Counted from the stretch's first letter, positions 8,474 to 18,209 are shown. The stretch: 64,000 bases of DNA from Phycisphaeraceae bacterium (GCA_040222855.1 JAVKCD010000019.1:728912-792911), one strand, 5' to 3'. The notes: a model not told the origin generated them from the sequence alone. Numbers and translations: made by a program.

Positions 8474-10870
8474 ATGTCCGAGCGGATCAAGGCCGCGATC
8501 GTCCGACACCTCAGCGACCGTCGCTATCAACCAGCCTCTTCTTCACAACTCGCCAAGCAACTCAACATCGACCCCGAAGACCGCGAGGACTTCGAACACG
8601 CGATCACCCAGTTGCTCAAAGATAAACACGTCGTCCTCGGCTCCGCCGACACCCTCGCCATGCCGCCCCCAGGCCGCGAGATCACCGGACGATTCTCACT
8701 CCACCCCCGTGGATTCGGCTTCATCACCCCCGACGATGACCGGATGCACACCGACCTCTTCGTCCCCGCTCAGGACACTGGCGGGGCACTCTCCGGCGAC
8801 ACCGTCCGCGCCCGCGTCCTCCGCGATCGTCGACCCTCCACACCCGGCACCACCTCCTACACCGGCAGAATCGTCGAAGTCGTCAAACGCTCCGACAAGG
8901 TCTTCACAGGCACCGTTGTCCAACAGGGCAGACTCTCCATCGTCAAACCCGATGGCAAAGCCCTCAGTACCGACGTCGTCCTCCGAGACGCCCAGGCCGC
9001 AGGTGCCAACCCCGGCGACAAAATCGCCTTCGAAATCATCACCTACCCCGAGAATCCCAACGACCTGCCCGAAGGCGTCGTCACCAAAGTCCTAGGCGAA
9101 GCCGGCATCCCCGAAGTCGAAACCCTCGCCACCATCCAGGGATTCGGGCTCCCAGGCGAGTTCCCCGAAGCCGTCCTCGAAGACGCCCGCAAAGCCGTCA
9201 AGAAACTCGACGCCGAACAGAAAAACCCAGACCGACTCGACCTCACCAACACCCTGATCTGCACCATCGACCCCCCCGACGCCCGCGACTTCGATGACGC
9301 CATCTCCGTGACCGAAGTCAACGACGGATCCCGCGCCGTGGTCGAACTCGCCGTTCACATCGCCGACGTTGCCCTCTACATCGAACCCGGCTCCGAGATC
9401 GACAAGGAAGCCTACGCCCGCGGCAACTCCGTCTACCTCCCACGCCACGTCATCCCCATGCTTCCCGAGGTCCTGAGCAACGGCGTCTGCTCCCTCCAGG
9501 AAGACGTTCCCCGCTGCTGCCTCTCCTGCTTCATCCGCTACGATAAAGACGCCAACGTCGTCGCCACACGCTTCGCCAAAACCCGCATCCATTCCGCCAA
9601 ACGCTTCACCTATCTCGAAGCTCAGGCCATCATCGATGGCGATATCCGCGAAGCCACCAAACACTGTAAAACCGAACCCAAGTACCCACGACCCCTCATC
9701 AAGATGCTCAAGGCCATGGACGACCTGGCCAAACGCATCCGCCAGCGGCGCCTCCGCAACGGTATGATCGTCCTCGGCCTCCCCGAAGTCGAACTCGTCT
9801 ACGACGACGCAGGGCACGTTGTAGATGCCCAGCCCGAAGACAACGCCTTCACCCACACCCTCATCGAGATGTTCATGGTCGAAGCCAATGAGGCCGCCGC
9901 CTCCCTCTTCGACCGACTCGACCTCCCGATGATCCGCCGCATCCACCCCGATCCACCCGCCCACGACATGTCCGACCTCCGCCGCTTCGCCCGCGTCGCC
10001 GGCTACAACATCCCCGCCCACCCGACTCGCCAGGAACTCCAGTCCCTCCTCGACTCGGCCCGCGGCAAACCCGCCCAGACCGCCGTCCACCTCGCCGTCC
10101 TCAAAACCCTCTCCAAAGCCGAATACAGCCCTGCCGTCGTCGGCCACTTCGCTCTCGCCTCCGAACACTACAGCCACTTCACCTCACCCATCCGACGCTA
10201 CCCCGACCTCATCCTCCACCGCGCCCTCTCCGAGTACATCGCAGCAGAGAAAGCCAATGGCGGACAACCGCTCAAGCGCAAATCCAAACCCACCAAAGTC
10301 CTCGCCGAAAAAATCCCCACCGAAGACAAACTCACCGAACTCGGCAGCCACTGCTCCTCCACCGAACGCAACGCCGAGGCCGCCGAACGACAGCTCCGCA
10401 ACTTCCTCATCCTCCAACTCCTCACCCACCACCTCGGCGACGACTTCCCCGGCACCGTCACAGGCGTCACCAACCGCGGCGTCTTCGTCCAGATCGACCG
10501 CTTCCTCGTCGATGGCTTCGTCGAAGCCTCCGAACTCCCCGGTCCCACCTCAGAACGCTGGTCCCTCAACCGCCAGACCGGCGCTCTCGTCGCCCAACGC
10601 TCTGGTAAAACCATCACCATCGGCGACCGCTTCACCGTCCGCATCGCCTCCGTCGACCTCCCCAAACGCCAACTCGAACTCGCCGTCGTCTCCACCGGCA
10701 AAAACTACGACAAAGCCACCGACCAGAAAACCAAATCCCGCAACCCCAAATCCGGCAAATCCACCAAACCCCGCCAGCAAGCCTCCGGCACCAAAAAAAC
10801 CAACGCCAAAACCCTCAAGTTCAAACAGACCCGAAAGAAAAAGAGCAAACGCAAGCCACGAGGCCAGTAG
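8474..10870 (+). CDS. rnr: Ribonuclease R
   Basis: 798 residues from the ATG at 8474, chosen because homology starts at MSERIKAAIVRHLSDRRY; the open frame upstream overlaps the previous gene. Order: an N-terminal winged-helix-like segment (about 1-60), OB/cold-shock region (GRFSLHPRGFGFITPDDD near 70), the RNB catalytic domain with CTIDPPDARDFDDAISV carrying the clustered aspartates, the FTSPIRRYPDLILHR motif, an S1 domain (GVTNRGVFVQIDRFLVDGFV) and a Lys/Arg-rich tail. It degrades structured RNA 3' to 5' in the cytoplasm and contributes to rRNA and tmRNA-linked quality control. The basic tail is long but typical. Downstream is lgt at 29 bases. Confidence 0.95.
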   Translation: MSERIKAAIVRHLSDRRYQPASSSQLAKQLNIDPEDREDFEHAITQLLKDKHVVLGSADTLAMPPPGREITGRFSLHPRGFGFITPDDDRMHTDLFVPAQDTGGALSGDTVRARVLRDRRPSTPGTTSYTGRIVEVVKRSDKVFTGTVVQQGRLSIVKPDGKALSTDVVLRDAQAAGANPGDKIAFEIITYPENPNDLPEGVVTKVLGEAGIPEVETLATIQGFGLPGEFPEAVLEDARKAVKKLDAEQKNPDRLDLTNTLICTIDPPDARDFDDAISVTEVNDGSRAVVELAVHIADVALYIEPGSEIDKEAYARGNSVYLPRHVIPMLPEVLSNGVCSLQEDVPRCCLSCFIRYDKDANVVATRFAKTRIHSAKRFTYLEAQAIIDGDIREATKHCKTEPKYPRPLIKMLKAMDDLAKRIRQRRLRNGMIVLGLPEVELVYDDAGHVVDAQPEDNAFTHTLIEMFMVEANEAAASLFDRLDLPMIRRIHPDPPAHDMSDLRRFARVAGYNIPAHPTRQELQSLLDSARGKPAQTAVHLAVLKTLSKAEYSPAVVGHFALASEHYSHFTSPIRRYPDLILHRALSEYIAAEKANGGQPLKRKSKPTKVLAEKIPTEDKLTELGSHCSSTERNAEAAERQLRNFLILQLLTHHLGDDFPGTVTGVTNRGVFVQIDRFLVDGFVEASELPGPTSERWSLNRQTGALVAQRSGKTITIGDRFTVRIASVDLPKRQLELAVVSTGKNYDKATDQKTKSRNPKSGKSTKPRQQASGTKKTNAKTLKFKQTRKKKSKRKPRGQ

Positions 10871-10899
10871 CCGACGACCATCAGCGGCACTGATGACCC

Positions 10900-11934
10900 A
10901 TGCTCCACACCCTCGACCCCATCGCCTTCACCATCCCCGGCATCGGCCTCCCCATCCGCTGGTACGGCCTCGCCTACCTCGCCGGCTTCCTCATCGCCTA
11001 CGCCCTCATCCGTCGCGCCCTCACCGTCGGCCGCACACCCCTCAAGCCCGACCTCGCCGCCGACCTCATTATCCACATCGCACTCGGCCTCATCATCGGC
11101 GGACGACTCGGCTACGTCCTCTTCTACCAGCCCTCACTCCTCATCGACTTCGATTCCCAACCCCCCTTCTGGGGGCCACTCGCCATCAACCGAGGCGGAA
11201 TGGCCTCCCATGGCGGCATGCTCGGAGCCATCCTCGCCGCATGGCTCTTCGCCCGACGACACAACACCCCAATCCTCCACCTCCTCGACCTCGTCGCCTT
11301 CGCCGGACCCCCAGGCGTCCTCCTCGGACGACTCGCCAACTACGTCAACGGCGAACTCTACGGCCGCGAGTGCGCACCCAACTTCATCTTCGCCACCCGC
11401 TTCCCCCAGGAACTCTTGGACTGGGCAGTCGATCCTGAACTCTACGCAACCAAACTCGCCCCACTCATGGCCAAAGCCCCCGACCTCGGCGAGACCCCGC
11501 TGAACTGGGCCTACCACGCCATGAATCGCATTCAGCAGCACGACCCCGACATCATCGCCCTCATCGAACCAGCCCTCACCCCGCGCCACCCCTCACAACT
11601 CTACGCCGCCGCCCTGGAAGGACTCCTGCTCTTCCTGATCCTCGCCGCCGCCTGGACGAAGCCCCGCAAGCCAGGACTCATCGCTGGACTCTTCTGCTGC
11701 ACCTACGCCATCGTCCGCATCATCGGCGAGTTCTTCCGCATGCCCGACACCCAACTCCTTAACAGCGAGTTCGCCGCGACAGGCATCACTCGCGGCCAGT
11801 GGCTCTCCGCTCTACTCTTCCTGCTTGGCCTCTTTGTGATTCACATGGCACGAAAGAGCAGACAAGAACCCCTCGGCAGTTGGATCCCTTCCGCCCGCGA
11901 ACCGGGCCGTGCCAACCCGAGTTCTGCTGAATAA
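10900..11934 (+). CDS. lgt: Prolipoprotein diacylglyceryl transferase
   Basis: 344 residues with about seven membrane helices. Signature segments are visible: IRWYGLAYLAGF near the start, GGRLGYVLFYQP, NRGGMASHGGMLGA, the core GRLANYVNGELYGRE (about 150), and HPSQLYAAALEG near 230. Lgt transfers diacylglycerol from phosphatidylglycerol to the lipobox cysteine of prolipoproteins in the inner membrane; several lipoproteins are encoded in this window. The protein is longer than the usual 260-290 residues because of an insertion between the NGELYGRE and HPSQLYA motifs (about 160-225), which includes a helical LDWAVDPELYATKLAPLM stretch. It ends five bases from the convergent CoA-transferase gene. 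Confidence 0.93.
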   Translation: MLHTLDPIAFTIPGIGLPIRWYGLAYLAGFLIAYALIRRALTVGRTPLKPDLAADLIIHIALGLIIGGRLGYVLFYQPSLLIDFDSQPPFWGPLAINRGGMASHGGMLGAILAAWLFARRHNTPILHLLDLVAFAGPPGVLLGRLANYVNGELYGRECAPNFIFATRFPQELLDWAVDPELYATKLAPLMAKAPDLGETPLNWAYHAMNRIQQHDPDIIALIEPALTPRHPSQLYAAALEGLLLFLILAAAWTKPRKPGLIAGLFCCTYAIVRIIGEFFRMPDTQLLNSEFAATGITRGQWLSALLFLLGLFVIHMARKSRQEPLGSWIPSAREPGRANPSSAE

Positions 11935-11939
11935 CGCAC

Positions 11940-13481
11940 TCATCCAATCTTCATCGAGCCCGTCTCGATAAACGCCCTGTGCATCTCAAAGCACTTGGCA
12001 AGGTCGTGCCTCAGGTGACCGCCAGGCGACTCAGCCACATACTTCCGCAGATAGTCCTGGTAATCAGGATGAGCGCAGTGGTTGATCAGCGCCTCCGCTC
12101 GCTCCACCGGCCCCAGCCCGCGCAGGTCCGCAAGCCCTTGGTCCGTCACCACAATCTGAACATCGTGCTCGCTGTGATCGCAGTGCGAAACCATCGGCAC
12201 AACCGTCGAGATCGCCCCGCCTTTAGCCACACTCGGCGCAACAAAGATCGACAGATACGCATTCCGCATGAAGTCGCCCGACCCACCAATGCCGTTCATC
12301 AGATTGGTGCCACAGATGTGCGTCGAGTTCGCGTGCCCATAAATATCCACCTCGATCGCCGTGTTGATCGCGATCACACCCATCCGTCGAATCACCCCCG
12401 GGTTATTCGACAGCTCCTGCGGGCGGATCACAATCTTGGGCGCAAAGAAATCCATGTCGCCGTAGATGCGTGCCATCTGCTCATCACTCAGCGTCAGACT
12501 CGTGCACGATGCCCCCAGCAGTCGCCCATTGATCATCAGATCAACTAACGCGTCCTGAAAAACCTCCGAATACATATAAAAAGGCGGGACATCCGACGAC
12601 GCGCCCAGCCCCGCCATCACCGCATTCGCCACATTCCCAACACCCGACTGCAGCGGCAGAAAGTCTGCTGGGATCCGCCCCGCCCTCATCTCATCCAGCA
12701 GAAAACGAATCACATGCCCCGCGATCTTCTCACTCACGACATCAGGAGCCGAAAACGGAGCCACCCCATCCGACTCGTCGTTCTCCACCACCCCAATGAT
12801 CCGCTCAGGGTCCACCGTCGCAAAAGGCGTCCCCATCTTTGACAACGGATGATGGATCGCAATCGGACTACGGTGCGGCGGGGGCGGCAGGATCGCCACG
12901 TCGTGACATTCAGCCAGACGCGTCGAGTGATGCCGATTCAGTTCCACCACCACCTTCTTCGCATGCCGCAGATAACTCGGCGAAGCACCCCCCGACGTAC
13001 TCAGATACACCCGCCCGTCATGCGTGATGTCTGTCGCCTCGACGATCGCAAAATCCAACTCACCGAAAAAACCAAACTCCATCATCTGAGGGACATGTGA
13101 TAAATGCATGTCCACAAACCGGGTCTCCTGGGCATTGATCCGCTTGCGCAAAGTCGAACTCGACTGATATGGCGCACGCCACTTGATCGCATCCGCCCTG
13201 GCCAGCGACTCATCCAACGCCACCCCCGTTGAAGCACCGGTCAGCACGCGAATCCCATACGGCTTGCCCTCAGCGTGCAGCACCTCGGCCCGCGCTGCGA
13301 TCGCCCTTGGCACCGCCTTCGCCGCACCCGCTGGCGTAAAACCCGAAAAACCGACCGTCGCGCCATCCGGGATCATCGCCGCCACTTCCTCTGCCGTGAC
13401 TTGCGTGATCGCCTGACACCTCTGGCATCGCTCACCTTCAACCATCGCCAGGCTCCGTCCGTTGTTCAATCCCATCGACAT
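11940..13481 (-). CDS. Acetyl-CoA hydrolase/transferase family CoA transferase
   Basis: 513 residues from the ATG at 13481, which has GGAAG upstream and avoids overlap with the biotin ligase gene. The body carries typical family sequences: VGFSGFTPAGAAKAVP, LTGASTGVALDESLA, RAPYQSSSTLRKRIN, the FPLQSGVGN-like LPLQSGVGNVANAV, and NGIGGSGDFMRNAYLS near the C-terminus. The family moves CoA between acyl-CoA and carboxylates such as acetate, propionate and succinate. As the last gene of the methylmalonyl-CoA decarboxylase operon, it probably exchanges CoA between propionyl-CoA and succinate or acetate. Exact substrate cannot be read from the sequence. Confidence 0.85.
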   Translation of the reverse strand: MSMGLNNGRSLAMVEGERCQRCQAITQVTAEEVAAMIPDGATVGFSGFTPAGAAKAVPRAIAARAEVLHAEGKPYGIRVLTGASTGVALDESLARADAIKWRAPYQSSSTLRKRINAQETRFVDMHLSHVPQMMEFGFFGELDFAIVEATDITHDGRVYLSTSGGASPSYLRHAKKVVVELNRHHSTRLAECHDVAILPPPPHRSPIAIHHPLSKMGTPFATVDPERIIGVVENDESDGVAPFSAPDVVSEKIAGHVIRFLLDEMRAGRIPADFLPLQSGVGNVANAVMAGLGASSDVPPFYMYSEVFQDALVDLMINGRLLGASCTSLTLSDEQMARIYGDMDFFAPKIVIRPQELSNNPGVIRRMGVIAINTAIEVDIYGHANSTHICGTNLMNGIGGSGDFMRNAYLSIFVAPSVAKGGAISTVVPMVSHCDHSEHDVQIVVTDQGLADLRGLGPVERAEALINHCAHPDYQDYLRKYVAESPGGHLRHDLAKCFEMHRAFIETGSMKIG

Positions 13482-13506
13482 CACATCTTCCTTATCGTGC
13501 TGAATT

Positions 13507-14280
13507 TCACACGGCCAGCGTCTCGCTCTCAAGACTCAATCGCTCCACGTCCCCCGCGCAGACCACGCGCTCTGCCCCCGTATCGTCTCGCAGCACCAGG
13601 CCACCATCCGGGTCCAGCCCCACGACACAACCCTGCACCGCCTTCCCGCCCTGCACCAGTCGCACCCGCTCACCACGCCACGCCAGAACACCCCTCACCT
13701 CGCTAAGCACCGAGGCGCGCCCCGGCTCCGACCCCACCAGCCTCAGCAAACTCAGCATCCTGTAGACAACACGCTCAACCACATCATCAACCTCAGGAAC
13801 ATCATCCAGAAGCTCAGCAAGCGACACCGCCGGCACCCTCAGCCCCTCACCAAGCGATGCCGATCGGAGACTCACATTCACGCCCACACCCGCGATCAAC
13901 CAATCATGGCCCTCACGACCCGCCCAGGGCCGCTCACACAACACACCACCCACTTTGCGCCCGCCAACCAACACATCATTCGGCCATTTGATCTCAACAC
14001 GGTCCCGCAATGGCTCCGCGAGTAAATCGCTCACCACGCGATTCACCGCCAGCCCCACCGCCAACGGCGCCAACGACCAGCCACCCCAGCCCGCAGGCGG
14101 TAACCAAGCCAGACTCAACCACGCCCCACCAATAGGCGACACCCACCGACGACCCCCGCGACCTCGACCACCCGTCTGCTGCCGAGCCGCTACAACAAAA
14201 GGAGAGCAACGACCCTCCGACGCCAGCGCCGACGCCACGTCATTCGTCGAACCCACGGATTCATGCCACGAAATCAGCAC
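13507..14280 (-). CDS. birA: Biotin-[carboxylase/decarboxylase] ligase
   Basis: 257 residues beginning directly with the catalytic domain (WHESVGSTNDVASAL), so it lacks the N-terminal DNA-binding domain of E. coli BirA and should be monofunctional. The biotinyl-AMP loop GGRGRGGRRW (about 37-46) and KWPNDVLVGGRKVGGVL (about 98-114) are clear, followed by the C-terminal SH3-like part. It attaches biotin to the lysine of EAMKMET-type carriers. Its place inside the decarboxylase operon, 20 bases after the beta-subunit gene and two genes after the carrier gene, argues that the carrier encoded here is its target. Confidence 0.9.
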   Translation of the reverse strand: MLISWHESVGSTNDVASALASEGRCSPFVVAARQQTGGRGRGGRRWVSPIGGAWLSLAWLPPAGWGGWSLAPLAVGLAVNRVVSDLLAEPLRDRVEIKWPNDVLVGGRKVGGVLCERPWAGREGHDWLIAGVGVNVSLRSASLGEGLRVPAVSLAELLDDVPEVDDVVERVVYRMLSLLRLVGSEPGRASVLSEVRGVLAWRGERVRLVQGGKAVQGCVVGLDPDGGLVLRDDTGAERVVCAGDVERLSLESETLAV

Positions 14281-14300
14281 GCCTGTTCACTCCATTCCGC

Positions 14301-15761
14301 TCAACCCAACTGGCTGAGTAACACCCCCGCCGCCACCGCCGAACCAATCACACCCGCCACATTCGGTCCCATCGCGTGCATCAGCAAGAAGTTCTGCGGG
14401 TCCTCCTCCTGTCCAACCCGATGCACCACCCGCGCCGCCATCGGCACCGCACTCACACCCGCCGCCCCGATCAACGGATTGATCGGCTCCTTGCTCAGCA
14501 GATTCATGAGCTTGGCAAACAACACGCCCGTTGCCGTCGCGATCGCAAACGCCCCAATGCCAAGCACAAACACCATGATCGTGTCCTGTGTCAGGAAGTT
14601 CGCCGCAGACGTCTTCGCTCCCACCGTAACCCCCAGCAGTATCGTCACGATGTCAATAAACGTCCCCTGCGCCGTCTTCGCCAGCCGGTCCGTGACCATC
14701 GACTCCCGCAACAGGTTTCCGAAGAACAACATACCCAGAAGCGGCAGCCCGCCCGGAGCAATAAACGCCGTCAGAAGAAAACCCACGATCGGGAAAACGA
14801 TCTTCACACGCTTCGACACCGGCTTCATCTGCTCCATCCGGATCAGACGTTCCTTCTTCGTCGTCAACAGCCTCATAATCGGCGGCTGAATGATCGGCAC
14901 CATCGCCATATACGAATAAGCAGCCAACGCCACCGCCCCCAGCAGATGCGGAGCCAACTGCGAACAAGTGAAGATCGCCGTCGGACCATCCGCCCCACCT
15001 ATGATCCCAATCGACGCCGCCTCTTGGTCGGTAAAGCCCAGCGCCATCGCCCCAAGCAACGCCGCAAAAATGCCGAACTGCGCCGCCGCACCCAGCAGCA
15101 ACGTCTTCGGATTCGCCAGCATCGGGCCAAAATCCGTCAGCGCCCCGATCCCCAGAAAAATCAGAGGCGGATAAAACCCCGCCAACCCCACACCCGCAAA
15201 CAGCCACCACAGGATCGATGCATTAAACACATCCTGCTTCTCTGGCGACCACACCTGCGGATACTTCCCGCTCGGTGCCTTGACTTCCTGGGCGACCAGC
15301 AACGATCGTCCCTGACCCAGCGCCACCACCGCATTCCCCCGCTCAGCGCCATACCACCCCGGCGCCGAAAACAGCGCATGGGTATTCACCATGATCGCCC
15401 GACCCTCTTCAACCAGGTAGTCCCCACGATGCCGCTCCTGCTCGGGCAGCGGCTCAAAAAACGTCAGCGGAATCACACCATCTTCCGCCTCCCCATACTC
15501 AACCATGTAGTAGTGAACGTCATGCTCACTTACCGGCCCGTCGTACACACTCAGCGACAACGATGAAGCGTCATAAGGAATGTTCCCGATCAGGATCCCA
15601 AACCCAATCGGCACCAGCAGCAGCGGCTCAAACCCCTTCCGAACCGCCAGCCAGATAAACAAACACCCCACACCGATCATCACCAGGTTCGGCCAGCTGA
15701 ACTGACCAAAACCCGAATCAGTGAGGTAATCCAAAAACACGCTGTAGACAGCTTCCATCAC
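14301..15761 (-). CDS. oadB: Na+-translocating decarboxylase beta subunit
   Basis: 486 residues, with motifs of the OadB/MmdB/GcdB family: FEPLLLVPIGFGILIGNIP near 45-65, LIFLGIGALTDFGPMLANPKTLLLGAAAQFGIF, IGIIGGADGPTAIF, SYMAMVPIIQPPIMR, and INPLIGAAGVSAVPMAARV with HAMGPNVAGVIGSA at the end. This membrane subunit decarboxylates carboxybiotin and exports Na+. A first periplasmic segment of about 110 residues (roughly 66-180) is longer than usual and unlike the family. The neighbours specify a methylmalonyl-CoA rather than an oxaloacetate enzyme, so mmdB would be an equally good name. Confidence 0.9.
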   Translation of the reverse strand: MMEAVYSVFLDYLTDSGFGQFSWPNLVMIGVGCLFIWLAVRKGFEPLLLVPIGFGILIGNIPYDASSLSLSVYDGPVSEHDVHYYMVEYGEAEDGVIPLTFFEPLPEQERHRGDYLVEEGRAIMVNTHALFSAPGWYGAERGNAVVALGQGRSLLVAQEVKAPSGKYPQVWSPEKQDVFNASILWWLFAGVGLAGFYPPLIFLGIGALTDFGPMLANPKTLLLGAAAQFGIFAALLGAMALGFTDQEAASIGIIGGADGPTAIFTCSQLAPHLLGAVALAAYSYMAMVPIIQPPIMRLLTTKKERLIRMEQMKPVSKRVKIVFPIVGFLLTAFIAPGGLPLLGMLFFGNLLRESMVTDRLAKTAQGTFIDIVTILLGVTVGAKTSAANFLTQDTIMVFVLGIGAFAIATATGVLFAKLMNLLSKEPINPLIGAAGVSAVPMAARVVHRVGQEEDPQNFLLMHAMGPNVAGVIGSAVAAGVLLSQLG

Positions 15762-15773
15762 GCACCATGCTCA

Positions 15774-16178
15774 CTACGCAAAGGTCACAAGCACCTGGCC
15801 CGAGGTCACCGCATCACCGGACTTCACACGCACCTCCGCCACCGTACCAGCCCGTGGCGACGAGACATTTGTCTCCATCTTCATCGCCTCCAGCACCAGC
15901 AGCACATCATTCTGTGCCACCGTGTCACCGGCCTTGACCTTCACGTCCAGTACGTTCCCCGCAATCGGACTCGGAACATCCGCCCCGCCACCACCCCCAG
16001 AAAGTGCAGCAGCAGGTTTCGCTGCGCTCGGCTTCGGTGCCATAGGGGCCGTCGTCGGACGCCCAGCCGCAACCGCTGGCGCAGGAGCCGAAGCAGGTAA
16101 CGCCCCGCCACCATCCTCCAGCACCTCGACATCCACGTCGTACGCTTTCCCATCGACCGTGATACGCAGTTTCATCAT
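15774..16178 (-). CDS. mmdC: Biotin carrier subunit of Na+-pumping decarboxylase
   Basis: 134 residues: a short beta-type N-terminus (MKLRITVDGKAYDVDVEV), an Ala/Pro/Gly-rich flexible linker (about 27-65), and a biotinyl domain from about 66 to the end with VLEAMKMETNVSSP, whose central lysine is the biotin site. It shuttles the carboxyl group from the carboxyltransferase subunit to the membrane beta subunit. It is separated from oadB by 12 bases and from the gamma/delta-like subunit by 16. The free-standing carrier, not fused to a carboxyltransferase, is the arrangement of methylmalonyl-CoA and glutaconyl-CoA decarboxylases. Confidence 0.9.
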   Translation of the reverse strand: MMKLRITVDGKAYDVDVEVLEDGGGALPASAPAPAVAAGRPTTAPMAPKPSAAKPAAALSGGGGGADVPSPIAGNVLDVKVKAGDTVAQNDVLLVLEAMKMETNVSSPRAGTVAEVRVKSGDAVTSGQVLVTFA

Positions 16179-16194
16179 GATGCTTAACCCTGTT

Positions 16195-16572
16195 TTACTC
16201 GCCGCGCCTTCGCTGCGGCCGGTGTGAGGTCATGATCGAACGCCGTCCCTGCTGAGCCCAGGCACGATCACGACGCGCAACCAGCCGCACGCCATGAATC
16301 CTCGCCTGACGACCCAGCGCCGCCGTCGCCGCCGCAGTCAACACCGCGACCAACGCCCCATCAACCCCGCCCCCTGATGACGCTGCAACCACAGGCGTCG
16401 GCTCACGGGGAGGCGTAACGACAACCGCTGGAGCCTCCGCAAGAACACGCTGCATCAACGCCACCACCGTCATCAACATAAGCAGCGAGCCAAACACCAC
16501 CCCCATACCCACCACCATCAGCAGCAGGCCGGTCTGGACCCCCCCAGTACTCGCCAGCATCAACACACTCAT
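16195..16572 (-). CDS. Small membrane subunit of Na+-pumping decarboxylase (OadG-like)
   Basis: 125 residues. One membrane helix lies at about 14-42 (TGLLLMVVGMGVVFGSLLMLM), with the MGMVF-type signature of OadG/MmdD proteins. A Pro/Ala-rich linker follows and then a short basic C-terminal part (GVDGALVAVLTAAATAALG, later RRSIMTSHRP). Such subunits anchor and stabilise the complex. Sequence similarity is low outside the helix, as is usual for the family; the operon position between mmdA and the biotin carrier supports the call. Confidence 0.8.
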   Translation of the reverse strand: MSVLMLASTGGVQTGLLLMVVGMGVVFGSLLMLMTVVALMQRVLAEAPAVVVTPPREPTPVVAASSGGGVDGALVAVLTAAATAALGRQARIHGVRLVARRDRAWAQQGRRSIMTSHRPQRRRGE

Positions 16573-16590
16573 GCTTCGCTCGGCCTCACA

Positions 16591-18162
16591 TTAAAGAGGA
16601 ATCAGCCCGTGCTTCTTCTCAGGACGCAGTTCACGCTTGGTCACCAGCGAGTCTAACGCCATCGCCAGATAACGACGCGTTGCCGCCGGCTCAATCACCT
16701 CGTCCACCATCCGGCGACCACCCGCCACATAAGGCGTCGAGAACGTCTCTCGATACCGCTCAATCAGCTCCGCCCGCTTCGCAGCCGGATCATCCGCCGC
16801 GTCAATCTCACGCCGAAAGACCACACCCGCCGCACCCTCAGCACCCATCACCGCGATCTCGGCTGTCGGCCACGCCGCACAACGATCCGTCCCCAAATCC
16901 TTCCCGCTCATCGCCAGATACGCCCCCCCATAAGCCTTTCGCAGGATCACAGCGATCTTCGGCACCGTCGCCGCCGAATACACAAACAACATCTTCGCCC
17001 CGTGACGAATGATCCCACCATACTCCTGCTCCACACCCGGCATAAACCCAGGAACATCCACCAGCGTCACCAGCGGGATATTAAACGCATTGCAAAACCG
17101 GATGAACCGCGAACTCTTGTCCGACGCATCAATGTCCAGACACCCCGCCTTTACCTTCGGCTGATTGGCAATAATACCCACCGACCGGCCATTGATCCGC
17201 GCAAAGCAGATAATGATGTTCTGAGCATACGTCGCCTGAATCTCCAGATATTTCCCGCCATCGACAACACGCTTGATCACCTCATGCATGTCATACGCCT
17301 GTTTCGAGTTGTCCGGGATCAAATCGTTTAGCGACTCATCGAGACCCAGACTCTCCGCGGTCGGTGCCTCAGGCGCATCCTCAACATTGTTCGACGGCAG
17401 ATAGCTCAGCAGGTCCTTGCAGATCGCCACCGCGTGCTCATCATCCTCCGCCACAAAGTGAACCACACCCGAATACGCCATCTGTGCCTCGGGGCCGCCC
17501 AGTTGCTCCGCCGTCACATCCTCGCCAGTGACCTGCTTGATCACCGACGGACCCGTTATGAACATCTGCGCTTTCTTCGTCTGAATGATGAAGTCCGTCA
17601 GCGCGGGCGCATACGCAGCACCACCCGCACACGGCCCGCAGATCAGCGAGATCTGCGGAACAACACCCGACAAGAGCACGTTGTGATAGAAAATCCGGCC
17701 ATACGCCGCCAGACTGTCAATCCCCTCCTGGATCCGAGCCCCGCCCGAATCATTCACAAAAATAAACGGCGAACCCGTCTTCAGCGAGTCCTTCATCATC
17801 GCGACCACCTTGTCGCAGTGAACCTCGCCCGATGCCCCGCCCACCACCGTAAAATCCTGCGATGCCACATGCATCAGCCGACCATTGACCGTTCCACACC
17901 CCGTGATCACACCATCCGCCGGCAGGTCCTTCCCCTCCATCCCAAAGTGCGTGCAACGATGCTGCGCAAAACCGTACTGCTCCTGAAACGAACCCTCATC
18001 CAACAGCAGGTCCACGCGCTCACGCGCCGACAACTTCCCCGCCTTGTGCTGCTTCGCAATGCGATCAGCCCCGCCCATCTCCAGCAGCTTCTTCTTCCGC
18101 GACCGCAGCTCCTCAATACGCTCAGCGACCGTCATCCCTCGTCGTGCCGCACTCTCAGCCAT
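16591..18162 (-). CDS. mmdA: Methylmalonyl-CoA decarboxylase alpha (carboxyltransferase) subunit
   Basis: 523 residues of the acyl-CoA carboxylase beta/decarboxylase alpha family. Recognisable parts include KLSARERVDLLLDEGSFQE, VVGGASGEVHCDKVV, FVNDSGGARIQEGIDSLA, CGPCAGGAAYAPALTDF, VKAGCLDIDASDKSSRFIRFC, VDVPGFMPGVEQEYGGIIRHG and RKAYGGAYLAMSGK. It moves the carboxyl group of (S)-methylmalonyl-CoA to biotin. Propionyl-CoA carboxylase beta is the close alternative, but no biotin carboxylase gene is present, while beta, delta-like and free carrier subunits follow. The decarboxylase reading is therefore strongly favoured. Confidence 0.9.
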   Translation of the reverse strand: MAESAARRGMTVAERIEELRSRKKKLLEMGGADRIAKQHKAGKLSARERVDLLLDEGSFQEQYGFAQHRCTHFGMEGKDLPADGVITGCGTVNGRLMHVASQDFTVVGGASGEVHCDKVVAMMKDSLKTGSPFIFVNDSGGARIQEGIDSLAAYGRIFYHNVLLSGVVPQISLICGPCAGGAAYAPALTDFIIQTKKAQMFITGPSVIKQVTGEDVTAEQLGGPEAQMAYSGVVHFVAEDDEHAVAICKDLLSYLPSNNVEDAPEAPTAESLGLDESLNDLIPDNSKQAYDMHEVIKRVVDGGKYLEIQATYAQNIIICFARINGRSVGIIANQPKVKAGCLDIDASDKSSRFIRFCNAFNIPLVTLVDVPGFMPGVEQEYGGIIRHGAKMLFVYSAATVPKIAVILRKAYGGAYLAMSGKDLGTDRCAAWPTAEIAVMGAEGAAGVVFRREIDAADDPAAKRAELIERYRETFSTPYVAGGRRMVDEVIEPAATRRYLAMALDSLVTKRELRPEKKHGLIPL

Positions 18163-18209
18163 GATCCAAATCCTTCCACAGGCTCAGTAGCCCGCGTTAT
18201 TGCTTGCTA

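Noticed and set aside
9092-10177. Long open frame on the minus strand inside rnr
   Set aside because: It is antisense to well-conserved RNase R motifs and its sequence is low-complexity Gly/Asp/Glu-Val, as produced by the C-rich third positions of rnr.
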